Source: Pirellulales bacterium
Lineage (GTDB): Bacteria > Planctomycetota > Planctomycetia > Pirellulales > Thermoguttaceae
Reading direction: 5' to 3'
Length of the DNA stretch: 64,000 nt
NCBI GenBank assembly: GCA_016931995.1
Contig: JAFGDS010000059.1
Coordinates: forward strand, 1 to 64,000
A program made the position numbers and the translations under genes. The notes beneath the pieces were generated by a model. The model saw nothing but the letters and a program-made list of their open reading frames with translations, ran no database searches and was not told the DNA's origin. Below, one piece after another: positions 44,072 to 52,661 of the stretch; position 1 is the stretch's first letter, and each line of letters starts with the position of its first letter.

Positions 44072-44695
44072 AACGGGCTGGTGGCGCGGTGGGGCAACAA
44101 TCAGACTGGACCAACCCCTTGCCCTTGGGCCGGCCGCGGCGGCAAATCCTGCTCCGTAGTCCAGCGGGCAGGGCCGCTGTCTTATTGGTGCGGCTGGCGC
44201 GTCGGCCAACCGGACTCAACCGCAGTTGATGATAGGCCAGAATGCCCCCCCTTTGCGTGGGAGCCTCGGCCGTTGTCGCACGACGTGGCGGGGGATGACG
44301 CAGGCGGGCGACATCGGGCCAAGCGACGTTGCCCTTATGCAACGCACGGCCACCGCAAGCGGGAACGCGGAGGCGGCGCAACGTTCGATGGCTTTTCCGG
44401 TTACGTTGACGTCGCCGCAGGCGCCGGGGGTTGGCATCGAACTTGCTCCCTTCCCGTGGCGTCTGGTCCGGTAGCTTGACATTTTGACAGTATTGGATCA
44501 TGCTGTGGGGATAATGCGGTGTTCTGTCGCGATTTGGCTGCCTTATCACGCCGGGGACGCTTTTTAGCGCGGCGGGGGCGGGGTGTGCGCGGGAATGCAC
44601 CGCGGCAGGACGCAAGGCGGCTAGGGGGGGTTCGCCGAGCCGTCGCCGGCGTGGATTGTTTGCCTTATTAGGAAACCGGTTTTCGCGGCCGGGCG
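44072..44695. other. 624-nt region upstream of the exosortase locus, no gene seen
   Basis: No convincing coding sequence is seen; open frames here are arginine-rich shadows. Between about 44476 and 44515 lies an AT-richer segment that is the best candidate promoter region of the exosortase/exopolysaccharide locus. The large untranslated distance suggests regulatory input. Confidence 0.5.
44476..44515 (+). promoter_or_regulatory. Candidate promoter of the exosortase/exopolysaccharide locus
   Basis: Two overlapping TTGACA boxes (44476-44481 and 44484-44489) precede GATAAT (44510-44515). The spacing of 20 nt from the second box is longer than the sigma70 optimum, so the call is weak. It is the only such combination in an otherwise GC-rich gap. 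Confidence 0.28.
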
Positions 44696-45703
44696 ATGTT
44701 CGACATCGCCACGGAAAGGGCCGCGCCAGGATTTGCCATGCACGCTTCGCCCTCGAATGCCATAACCGGTCGGAAATCCCAGACGACGTTTGTCACGGCG
44801 TTTGCCCTGGTGGCGGTTCTCGCGGCCGTGGTGAATTGGGAGACGATGGCGTGGTTGGTGGGGATGTGGTGGCATTCCGCCGACTACACCCACGGGTTCT
44901 TCGTCATTCCGTTTGCTTGCCTTTTGTTGTGGGACCGGCGCGACATGCTCGCGGAGGTCGATTTGGAGGGCAGCCTCTGGTCGATCCCGTTTTTGGCGAT
45001 TGGCGGGGGCCTGGCGTGGTACGCGTCCTACGAATACCGACTGACTGGCGCCGCATTGGCCATGGTGCCGCTTCTTTTGGGCGTCGTGCTGTTGTTGGGA
45101 GGATGGAAGGCTCTTCAGTGGGCGTGGTCGGCGATCGTCTTTCTGGTGTTCATGGTGCCTCTGCCGGGAGCCGTCGCGGGGTTGCTCCGATTGAAGCTGC
45201 AGTTGTTCGGCACGCAGGTGAGCGTGTTCACGTTGCAGACGCTGGGAATGCCGGCCGTGGCCGAAGGAAATCTGATCATACTGCCCAACTCGCAGCCTTT
45301 GGAGGTGGCCGACGCTTGTAGCGGGATCCGGATGTTGATGTTGTTCTTCGCCGCGTGCATCGGAGCGGCGTTTTATTTGCGTCGCGAGATCATGCTCATC
45401 CGGGTGCTCATCGCCTTAAGCGCCATTCCCATCGCCATCATTTCGAACGTGGTGCGGATCACGGTGACGGCTTTTTTGCACCAGGCGGTGAGCCAGGCGC
45501 TTGCCGACCGGGTATTTCACGACTTGGCCGGCTGGTTCATGATGCCCTTGGCCATCGTGATCCTTTGGGCCGAGACGGCCTTGTTTACTCGATTGTTCAC
45601 GGCTCCCGAACGGGAGGCCCCGCTGGCGTTCGGCGTGGGGGCGCCTGCGGGCGCGAACCGAGCCGGCGCCCCATCGCGCCCTCGCGGCGACAACGCGCCC
45701 TAG
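44696..45703 (+). CDS. Exosortase (PEP-CTERM processing transpeptidase)
   Basis: This is a 335-residue polytopic membrane protein of the exosortase/EpsH family. The family is proposed to cut PEP-CTERM proteins at the membrane and transfer them to a surface acceptor. About eight transmembrane helices are visible. The catalytic set is Cys208 in VADACSGIRM, Arg254 in SNVVRITV and His275 in FHDLAGWF. The N-terminal ADYTHGFFVIPFACLLLWDR is also a family hallmark. ATG 44696 or ATG 44738 could be used; the first gives a longer cytosolic lead. It is the first gene of the polysaccharide locus and likely acts on the four PEP-CTERM proteins of this window. Confidence 0.95.
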   Translation: MFDIATERAAPGFAMHASPSNAITGRKSQTTFVTAFALVAVLAAVVNWETMAWLVGMWWHSADYTHGFFVIPFACLLLWDRRDMLAEVDLEGSLWSIPFLAIGGGLAWYASYEYRLTGAALAMVPLLLGVVLLLGGWKALQWAWSAIVFLVFMVPLPGAVAGLLRLKLQLFGTQVSVFTLQTLGMPAVAEGNLIILPNSQPLEVADACSGIRMLMLFFAACIGAAFYLRREIMLIRVLIALSAIPIAIISNVVRITVTAFLHQAVSQALADRVFHDLAGWFMMPLAIVILWAETALFTRLFTAPEREAPLAFGVGAPAGANRAGAPSRPRGDNAP

Positions 45704-45859
45704 GATTCGGGTTTTTCGCGGCCGGCCGCCCGCGGACGTTCGAACGCGGCCATCACCTCGGGAAGAGGACCTTATCTGACATCTACTCCGTACCGTGTAT
45801 TCGTTCTGAATGCGACTCCCGAAACCCGCACCCTAATCTGAGAAGTCGAGGAGAGGTTC

Positions 45860-48103
45860 ATGTCCGTCAAAGACGAAACGACGTCCCTGGAACGTGGCGC
45901 CAACGGTCAATCGTTGGTCGTGCAGCGCAACGCGCCGTTGGGGGGCCTTGACGCCGAATGGTCCATGCTGCCGCCGGCGCCGGCAATGGCTCAACGCGAT
46001 CCCTCGGCTTATCTGCACGCCATTCGCCGGCACTGGCTTCTGGGTTGCGTGCTCGGCGTGATCGCGGCGGTCGCCCTGGCCACGACGACCTGGTTCGCGC
46101 TGCCCCGGCACTACACCGCGACCGCCCTGATTAACGTCGCAATGTACACGAACAGCTTTACGGGCAGGGATCAGCGGTACCTTCCGCCGCAGGAGTACGA
46201 GAACTTCAAGGCGACGCAGGTGCAGCAGATCCGAAGCACCGGCGTGCTCAACGCCGCCCTGCGCGACGATCCCAAGATCACCATGCTCTCGATCTATCAG
46301 CGCGAGAAGGCCGACCCGATCACGTGGCTTCAGGACGAACTCGTGGTGGGCTACGCCGGCGACGGCGGGCTCATGATGGTGAGTCTGACGGACAACGATC
46401 CGAAGGAGGTCACCACGGTCGTTCAGGCCGTGGTCGACGCGTACGACCGCGTCGTGATCGAGGCCGAGGCGAAGGCCAAACGCGACCAATTGACCCAGCT
46501 CGGCCAGATTCTCGTCGAGCGGGAAGCGAAGGAGCGGGCCGTCCGCAGCCGCGTTCAGAACCTCTCCGAGCAAACCAAGGCCACGGACAGCCGAAGCATC
46601 AGCGTCGCGCAGCAGGTGGCCGTGCAGCGGCTGGGCGACTACCGCCGCGAGCACGTCCGCGTCCAGTTCGAGCTGCGCAACGCCCGGGCCGATCTCTCCG
46701 TCGCGGATGCCGCGCTGAAGCGGATCGACGACGATGAGACGGGCAGCTTCGCCGAATTCGAGATCGAGCAGCTCCTGTTGCGGGATCCGATCTACAATGA
46801 ATACAACAAGATGATATCCGGTCTCGGCATGGCCGTGGCCCAGACCGAGGCGGCGGCCCAGAAAGGCATCGACCGTCCCTTCCTGAAACGCCTCAAGGAG
46901 CAGCAGGAGGCCGCCCAGGCCGCCTTGGATGAGCGGGTCGAGGTCCTGCGAGAGATGATGAAGAAGGGCAAGCGGTCCGAATTGGACGAGGAGGCCGCCG
47001 GGCTGCGGGTGAAGGTCGCCATCCTGGAAGGCGACGAAAAGGTCCTTCGCGAGGAGGTCGCCGCGCAGGAGCGCGAGGTCGAGGAGCTGACGAGATCGTC
47101 CGTCGACTTCGAGATGGCTCTGGCGGAATTGGATAACATCTCGGCCACGCGGGCCAAGATCGCGGAGGAGCGCGAAGCGCTCGAAGTGGAAACCCGGGCT
47201 CCGGCGCGCATCGAAGTGAAGCAACCGGCGTTTGAGCCGATGAGCCACGATAATCCCGGCCTTATCATCGCCGTGACCGTGTTGGCGGGCGTGGCGGGGC
47301 TCGTGCTGCCGCTGGCGGGCATCGTCTTGTGGGACGTCCGGAAGCAGAGGATCAACTCGTCGGAGGACGTGGCGCACCGCCTGGGTCTGCCGGTGATCGG
47401 CTCCGTGCCCGTGATTCCCAGTCGAACGATCCGACGGCTTGGCTCGCCGACGAAGACGAGCCGGCAGTGGAACGTTCGGTTGACCGAGTCGATCGACGCC
47501 ATTGCGGCGAAGCTGTTGCGCAACGCGGCCATCGACGAAGACCGCGTCGTGCTGATCACCAGTGCCGTCAGCGGCGAGGGGAAGACGACGCTGGCCACGC
47601 AGATTGCGATGAGCCTTGCCCGCGCGGGGCGCCAGACGGTCCTCGTGGATTTCGACCTCCGGAGGCCGGCGATCGACAAGGCGTTTCAATTGCCCCTGCA
47701 GCCCGGCGTCAGCGAAGCGCTTTGCGGCGAGAGCGAGATCCACGATCTTGCCCAGGCGACGGGCACGAAGAACCTGTCGGTGATCACGGCGGGGCGCTGC
47801 GACCGGCACGCGCTGCAGGCTTTGGCCAACGGCATGGATCAGCGGATTCTGGACACGCTTCGGGCGGAGTTCGAGTTCGTGATCGTCGACGGCAGCCCGA
47901 TTCTGCCGGTGGCCGACTCGCGCTACGTCGCCCAGCACGTGGACTCCGTGGTGCTATCGGTCTTCCGCGACTACAGCCGCGCTCCGAAGGTGATGGCGGC
48001 CTGCGAGATTCTCGAGACGTTTGGCGTCCGCGACGTGGAAGCCGTGGTGACGAGTTCGAGCGAGGACGGATACGGCGTCATGGACAACGTGCCGCAGGAG
48101 TAG
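45860..48103 (+). CDS. Wzc/GumC-type chain-length regulator with BY-kinase domain
   Basis: This is a 747-residue inner-membrane protein controlling polysaccharide chain length and export. An N-terminal helix (about residues 57-78, LLGCVLGVIAAVALATTTWF) and a second near 475-495 (LIIAVTVLAGVAGLVLPLAG) bracket a periplasmic domain rich in coiled coil (about 190-450). The cytosolic kinase follows: Walker A SAVSGEGKTTLATQIA (about 567-582), Walker A' VLVDFDLRRPAID and Walker B VIVDGSPILPV. The C-terminus has only a single Tyr (EDGYGVMDN), not the usual Tyr cluster, so autophosphorylation control may be reduced. RBS GAGGAGAGG precedes the ATG. Confidence 0.93.
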   Translation: MSVKDETTSLERGANGQSLVVQRNAPLGGLDAEWSMLPPAPAMAQRDPSAYLHAIRRHWLLGCVLGVIAAVALATTTWFALPRHYTATALINVAMYTNSFTGRDQRYLPPQEYENFKATQVQQIRSTGVLNAALRDDPKITMLSIYQREKADPITWLQDELVVGYAGDGGLMMVSLTDNDPKEVTTVVQAVVDAYDRVVIEAEAKAKRDQLTQLGQILVEREAKERAVRSRVQNLSEQTKATDSRSISVAQQVAVQRLGDYRREHVRVQFELRNARADLSVADAALKRIDDDETGSFAEFEIEQLLLRDPIYNEYNKMISGLGMAVAQTEAAAQKGIDRPFLKRLKEQQEAAQAALDERVEVLREMMKKGKRSELDEEAAGLRVKVAILEGDEKVLREEVAAQEREVEELTRSSVDFEMALAELDNISATRAKIAEEREALEVETRAPARIEVKQPAFEPMSHDNPGLIIAVTVLAGVAGLVLPLAGIVLWDVRKQRINSSEDVAHRLGLPVIGSVPVIPSRTIRRLGSPTKTSRQWNVRLTESIDAIAAKLLRNAAIDEDRVVLITSAVSGEGKTTLATQIAMSLARAGRQTVLVDFDLRRPAIDKAFQLPLQPGVSEALCGESEIHDLAQATGTKNLSVITAGRCDRHALQALANGMDQRILDTLRAEFEFVIVDGSPILPVADSRYVAQHVDSVVLSVFRDYSRAPKVMAACEILETFGVRDVEAVVTSSSEDGYGVMDNVPQE

Positions 48104-48152
48104 GTCAACGAGGTTTGGGCTTCGTGCCCGGTGCGTGAATGATTTCGGGAGC

Positions 48153-48182
48153 GTCCCCGACTTCGCCCGGCGAAGCGGGGAC
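48153..48182. repeat. Hairpin between the kinase and initiating transferase genes
   Basis: GTCCCCGACTTCGCC (48153-48167) pairs with GGCGAAGCGGGGAC (48169-48182) with one bulge. There is no U-run. It is probably a GTCCCCG-type repeat that could stabilise or attenuate the transcript inside the operon. Confidence 0.7.
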
Positions 48183-48250
48183 CGTTCCTTTCGGCCAGCG
48201 CGGCCCATCCCATCGTGGAATAAGCACCCTCTGGATCGTCCTTGCTTGCC

Positions 48251-49960
48251 ATGGGTCCTCAATCCGAACCGACGATCTTCCTGGTTGCCTGCGCCGTGAG
48301 TCTGGCCCTGACGGGACTGATTCGCGAGATCGCTCCGCGGATCGGGTTGACGGACAACCCGGACGGGCGCCGGAAGCTGCACGGCCGGGCAATCCCGCTG
48401 GGCGGCGGCTTGGCCGTCTTCGTGACGACGGCCGTGATTCTCGGGTCTCTGTGGATCATTCCCTCGGGAAACGACGCCGCGGTGGCCGCGCCCGACGCCG
48501 CGGAACGCGTCGAGGAGTCGGGGGAGTCTTCGGACGCTGCCCCAGCCGAGGCGGATTCAGACGCGCCGGAGGCGGTCTACACCGACGTTCGCACGAAGCT
48601 TCGCGTGGGCTGCCCCAACTTGCCGGCGCTTCTGTTGGCCGGCCTCGTGATCGTGATCGTTGGCCTGATCGACGACTGCAAGGGGCTGCCCGGCAAACAG
48701 AAGCTGGTGGGCCAAATGGTCGCCGTCGCGATCCTATTGTTGGACGGGTTGTTGATCCGCCGCATCGAGCTTTTCGGAAGCTGCATCGACCTGTGGTGGT
48801 TCGCCTATCCGGTCACCCTCCTCTGGCTGTTGGGGGCCATCAATTCGCTGAATCTCCTGGACGGCATCGACGGTTTGGCCGCCATGCTGGGGATCATCCT
48901 GAGCTGCACGATCGCCGCCATGTCCGTGGTCACCGGAAACCACGGCGTGGCGATTATCGCCATGGTCTTTGCCGCGAGCCTGTTGGGATTTCTTCGGTTC
49001 AACTTCCCGCCGGCGTCGATCTTCCTCGGCGACACGGGAAGCATGTTGATCGGGCTCGTGGTGGGAGCTCTGGCGATCCAAGGATCGCTCAAGGGCGCCG
49101 GCACCGTCCTGTTGGCGGCGCCGCTGGCCGTTTGGACGCTTCCGTTCTTCGATTCGTTCGCGGCCATCCTCCGACGGAAGCTGACCGGCCAAAGCATCTA
49201 TGCCACCGATCGCGGCCACCTGCATCATCGCATGTTGGCCTTGCTGGGAAGCAATCGCAAGGTGCTCGGCTGGCTCGCCCTCTGCTGCGCGATCCTTTCC
49301 TTCGCCACGCTCGTCGGCTTGGTGCTCAGAGACGACCGGATCACCGTATTGACGTGCCTCTCGGTCGTCCTCATCTTCATCGCCACGGGCGTTTTTGGCC
49401 GCGTCGAGTTGATGCTGGTCGGCACGCAGTTGCGCAACGTCGGGCGGAGACTGGTCGCGCCGATCATCTGGCGAGGCCCCAGGGCCTGGCAGACGAGTGT
49501 CCGCCTGCAGGGTTCGCGGGAGTGGGACTTGCTTTGGACCACGTTCATCGAATCGGCCGACAAGCTCAGTCTGACCGACGTCCGCTTGGACGTGAACCTT
49601 CCGACGGCGCACGAGGCGTACCACGCCGCGTGGGAGCGCCCACGGCGTTCCAAGACCGAGTTCTCTTGGCGGGTGGAAGTCCCGTTGGTGATGGGTGGCT
49701 TTCCCGTGGGGCGAATCCGGATCGCGGGAGAGCGGAATGGACAGTCCGCCTGCCTCGACATCCAACAGCTCATGGAGCTTATCGAACCATTTGAATCCCG
49801 GCTTTGCACGTTGGCCGATTGGCGCCAATTGCGGCCGGATTCCGACGGGCAGGGTGAATCCTTGCCCGACACGCGCGGCAAGAACCACGGCGCGGGGTAC
49901 GTTGCCGGAGGCGGCCACGCGCCGCGGCCGCACGTTTCCGAGGGACCGCCGATTCCCTGA
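48251..49960 (+). CDS. WecA/TagO-type undecaprenyl-phosphate sugar-1-phosphate transferase
   Basis: This is a 569-residue polyprenyl-phosphate transferase of the MraY/WecA superfamily. It starts the lipid-linked polysaccharide by moving a sugar-1-phosphate, probably from UDP-GlcNAc, onto undecaprenyl phosphate. Motifs are KLHGRAIPLGGG, the catalytic GLIDDCKGLPGKQK, NLLDGIDGLAAMLG, FLGDTGSMLIG and HLHHRMLALLG; about ten helices lie in residues 1-380. An acidic loop (about 80-118) is inserted early. Residues about 385-569 form a soluble extension not found in WecA. ATG 48251 was chosen over a TTG three codons upstream. Confidence 0.92.
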   Translation: MGPQSEPTIFLVACAVSLALTGLIREIAPRIGLTDNPDGRRKLHGRAIPLGGGLAVFVTTAVILGSLWIIPSGNDAAVAAPDAAERVEESGESSDAAPAEADSDAPEAVYTDVRTKLRVGCPNLPALLLAGLVIVIVGLIDDCKGLPGKQKLVGQMVAVAILLLDGLLIRRIELFGSCIDLWWFAYPVTLLWLLGAINSLNLLDGIDGLAAMLGIILSCTIAAMSVVTGNHGVAIIAMVFAASLLGFLRFNFPPASIFLGDTGSMLIGLVVGALAIQGSLKGAGTVLLAAPLAVWTLPFFDSFAAILRRKLTGQSIYATDRGHLHHRMLALLGSNRKVLGWLALCCAILSFATLVGLVLRDDRITVLTCLSVVLIFIATGVFGRVELMLVGTQLRNVGRRLVAPIIWRGPRAWQTSVRLQGSREWDLLWTTFIESADKLSLTDVRLDVNLPTAHEAYHAAWERPRRSKTEFSWRVEVPLVMGGFPVGRIRIAGERNGQSACLDIQQLMELIEPFESRLCTLADWRQLRPDSDGQGESLPDTRGKNHGAGYVAGGGHAPRPHVSEGPPIP

Positions 49961-50077
49961 TGGGCGAAAGGATCGGCAAGCCACGGTGGATCGGCCGCCG
50001 CGGCGCCCCATTGGCAGCGCGTCCTTCCGCGGCATTGCCCGGCGAAGGCGCCACAATAATCTGGAGAACGCAACGCA

Positions 50078-50794
50078 ATGAGAGCGCTGGTGGTACGAAC
50101 GACGATCACCGTGGCTGTCGTGGTCGGGATAGGCATCGGAAGCCAGGTTTTGCTCGTGGCCAGCGGATCCAAAAAGGCCGTGGCGCCGCCCGAGCACACG
50201 CTGTCGTCGTTGCCGTTGGAGATTGGATCGTGGCGCGGCGAGGAGGTTCCCATCGCCGACGAGCGCAGGGAGGAAGCGATCGGCGCCGACGAGACGATCA
50301 ATCGACGCTATCGTAACGCGTCCGGCGACTCGATCTCGTTGCACGCCGCTTGCTTCGTGAAATTTGACCGATCGGTGCCCCATTCCCCCGACGTCTGTTA
50401 TCCGGGCAACGGCTACACGAAGATCACGGACAAGACGGTGGAGCTGCCTTGCAGCGAGGGCGCGCCGGGCCGCGCGAAGCTGGTCGCGTTTGAGATGAAC
50501 GGTCGCCGCGTCTACGTGCTGTTCTGGTTTCAGCTTGGGGATCAGATCTGCCTGGGGATTGACGACATGGCCGCCGCGCGACGGGAACTGCGACCGCGTT
50601 CGACGGAGTGGCCGTCGATCCTGAAGTTCCTTCTCGAAACGCCCATCGACGATCTGGAAGCGGACGAGGCGCGCCTTGTCGAGTTCGCCACCCGATTGCA
50701 CGAGAAGTCCAGGAATTTGCAGGGGACGTCGTATCTGAAGCCGGCTGCTTCGACAACGCCGAGTGACGCGTCAAACGGCGGCGTCCCGGACTGA
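50078..50794 (+). CDS. EpsI-family exosortase-associated protein
   Basis: This is a 238-residue single-pass protein. One N-terminal helix (TITVAVVVGIGIGSQVLLVA) is followed by an extracytoplasmic domain. The family block HSPDVCYPGNGYT (residues 102-114) is diagnostic of EpsI, which co-occurs with exosortases either fused or separate. Its biochemical role is not established; it may assist the exosortase or polysaccharide export. Here it is separate from the exosortase by two genes. A 15-nt gap to the flippase indicates shared transcription. Confidence 0.9.
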   Translation: MRALVVRTTITVAVVVGIGIGSQVLLVASGSKKAVAPPEHTLSSLPLEIGSWRGEEVPIADERREEAIGADETINRRYRNASGDSISLHAACFVKFDRSVPHSPDVCYPGNGYTKITDKTVELPCSEGAPGRAKLVAFEMNGRRVYVLFWFQLGDQICLGIDDMAAARRELRPRSTEWPSILKFLLETPIDDLEADEARLVEFATRLHEKSRNLQGTSYLKPAASTTPSDASNGGVPD

Positions 50795-50808
50795 GGCGCA
50801 GCAGGCCG

Positions 50809-52326
50809 ATGGATCTCTCTACGTCAACTGTCTCGTCGGAATCGCCGGCCGACGCCCCGGCGTCACGGACTCCCTCCGTGGCGCGGTCCGTTGCCAAGCT
50901 CGTGTCCGGCCGCACGGCGGCGACGCTCGTTACGGCCGTCTCGTTGCCCATTCTTGGACGTCTCTACGACGACCAGAGCATGGCCATTTTCGGAATCTTC
51001 AGCACCTTGGTTCTCTGCCTCCAACCCGTCAGTTGGGGATTCTGCTACAGTCAGGCCATGCCGCTAGCCAGAACGCTCTCGCAGCGGCGCGATCTTTTCG
51101 TGCTCTCGCTCTTGCTGGGCGGCGCCTCCGTTTTCGTCTTGGGATTGGCGACAATGCTCGCCGGGCCGGCCGTCGTCGCGGCGCTGGGAAAACCAGAACT
51201 GGCTCCTTACCTGTTCTACCTTCCTCTGCTTTGTCTCGGCACAACCATCGGCGGCGTGACCTCGATGACGCTGAATTGCGAACGGCAGTTCGGCCTGCTG
51301 GCCCTGAGGGCGGTTACCCAGGACGTGGTGCGTCGAGGCTTCCAGATCGCCAGCGGCCTGCTCGCGCTGGCCAGGCCGGCCCATGGGCTGCTCGTGGGAG
51401 GTCTCCTGGGCACGTACTGCGATTCGTTCGCCTTCTCCTTCAAGGCGGTCCGGTCGCTTTGGCGCCGCGGCGAACAGCCGCTTTCTTGGCGCGGCCTCAA
51501 GGAGGCGGCCTACCGCTTTCGGTCGTTTCCGATGTTCCGGTTCTGGAACGACACGGCGACGGCGTGCGCGGGCAATTTCCCGCTGCTTTTTCTGGGCGCG
51601 TTCGCGCCACTGAAGGTCTCCGGCACGTTCTGGATGGCCAAGACCCTGCTTATTCTGCCGGTGCGCCTGTTCACGATCTCCAGTCGCGAGGTGTTCTACG
51701 TGGAGGTGGCGCAGCGGTTGGGCCGCGGCGAGTCGACCGGCCGTATCACCGAGGACTTGCTGCGATGGCTGAACGTGCTGATGGCCTTCCCGCTGACTCT
51801 GGTTCTCGTATTGGGGCCGTTGCTTTTCGAGGTTGTCGTCGGCCCCCAGTGGCACGAGGCAGGCGTGTACGCCCAGATTCTCGTTCCCTGGATCGTCTTG
51901 TCCAGCATCAGCCAGCCGCTCTCCGCCATGTTCGACGCCACGAACCGGCTCGACGAAGGGCTACTTTTCAACGTCACGTTGCTGGCGTCTCAATCGGCCG
52001 CGATGGCGGCGGGCTTGTTTCTGGTCGGCCCGCGCACGGCGCTGGCCTGCTGCACCGTCGTCACGGTTGTCGTTTCGACGTCCATTCTGGCGCGGACTCT
52101 CCGCTTGGCCGGCGCGGGCCGGCGGCGCGTGGCCCGGTCTCTGGTGTCGTCCTACGGCGAGGTCGGGCTGTTGCTGGCGCCGGCGGGGTTGCTGTATTGG
52201 TGCGGCCCATGGCGTTGGCTCGCTCTGGCCGCGGCGGGCGCGGCGGGCGCCGTCTACACGGTCATTCTGGATCGGCGTCTGCCGCAGATCCGGCGGTCCA
52301 TTGTCGCCCGGCTGCGGCGTGGCTAA
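50809..52326 (+). CDS. Oligosaccharide flippase (Wzx-type)
   Basis: This is a 505-residue polytopic protein of the MOP/polysaccharide-exporter superfamily with about 12-14 helices. It should flip lipid-linked repeat units across the inner membrane. ATG 50809 starts a Ser/Ala-rich lead (about 35 residues) and the first hydrophobic helix begins near residue 42 (TAATLVTAVSLPILGRLYDD). Features like FGIFSTL, MPLARTLSQRRDL and ALGKPELAPYLFYLPL fit the family. It lies directly downstream of epsI and upstream of a Wzy-like gene after a 335-nt gap. Confidence 0.88.
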   Translation: MDLSTSTVSSESPADAPASRTPSVARSVAKLVSGRTAATLVTAVSLPILGRLYDDQSMAIFGIFSTLVLCLQPVSWGFCYSQAMPLARTLSQRRDLFVLSLLLGGASVFVLGLATMLAGPAVVAALGKPELAPYLFYLPLLCLGTTIGGVTSMTLNCERQFGLLALRAVTQDVVRRGFQIASGLLALARPAHGLLVGGLLGTYCDSFAFSFKAVRSLWRRGEQPLSWRGLKEAAYRFRSFPMFRFWNDTATACAGNFPLLFLGAFAPLKVSGTFWMAKTLLILPVRLFTISSREVFYVEVAQRLGRGESTGRITEDLLRWLNVLMAFPLTLVLVLGPLLFEVVVGPQWHEAGVYAQILVPWIVLSSISQPLSAMFDATNRLDEGLLFNVTLLASQSAAMAAGLFLVGPRTALACCTVVTVVVSTSILARTLRLAGAGRRRVARSLVSSYGEVGLLLAPAGLLYWCGPWRWLALAAAGAAGAVYTVILDRRLPQIRRSIVARLRRG

Positions 52327-52661
52327 TTGCACGAAGGGGCCGAGGACGATGGGTTTTCACTTGGTGGAACAGCCAGTAAAGTCGCGTCAATGCGGTCAAG
52401 CCCTAGAAACCAAAGAAACCGACGACCTTCCCCGCCCGGTTCCGGCGGGGCTTCCGACGGGACGGCTTGGGAGGCCTTTATTCACTATATAATGGAGAGT
52501 ACGAGGACTACGACGGGATCGCATGACGCGGATCGGTCGCCCACGCGCCGAGAACCGGCCGAGAGACGCCACTGGCCGAAACGCGCTTGCGCGCAAGACG
52601 AACCCGGTGAGGCTGCGTCGGAGAAGCCTTTAGTAGTCCCAGTTTCCATGGGAATATCGCG
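52327..52661. other. 335-nt gap between flippase and polymerase genes
   Basis: No gene is seen. It contains the candidate promoter at 52468-52494 and so may split the locus into two transcription units. Confidence 0.5.
52468..52494 (+). promoter_or_regulatory. Candidate sigma70-type promoter for the second half of the locus
   Basis: TTGGGA, a 15-nt spacer and a perfect TATAAT. The spacer is a little short. It lies 168 nt before the polymerase start, in the only long gap inside the biosynthesis cluster. Confidence 0.35.

Noticed and set aside
43932-44615. 227-codon antisense frame reaching from pyrF into the exosortase upstream region
   Set aside because: Overlaps pyrF antisense and has shadow-like composition.
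45833-47938. 701-codon open frame antisense to the chain-length kinase
   Set aside because: Shadow frame; the opposite strand has complete Wzc motifs and an RBS.
48153-48182. Terminator between the kinase and the WecA-like gene
   Set aside because: The stem is good but lacks a U-run, so it is listed as a repeat hairpin only.
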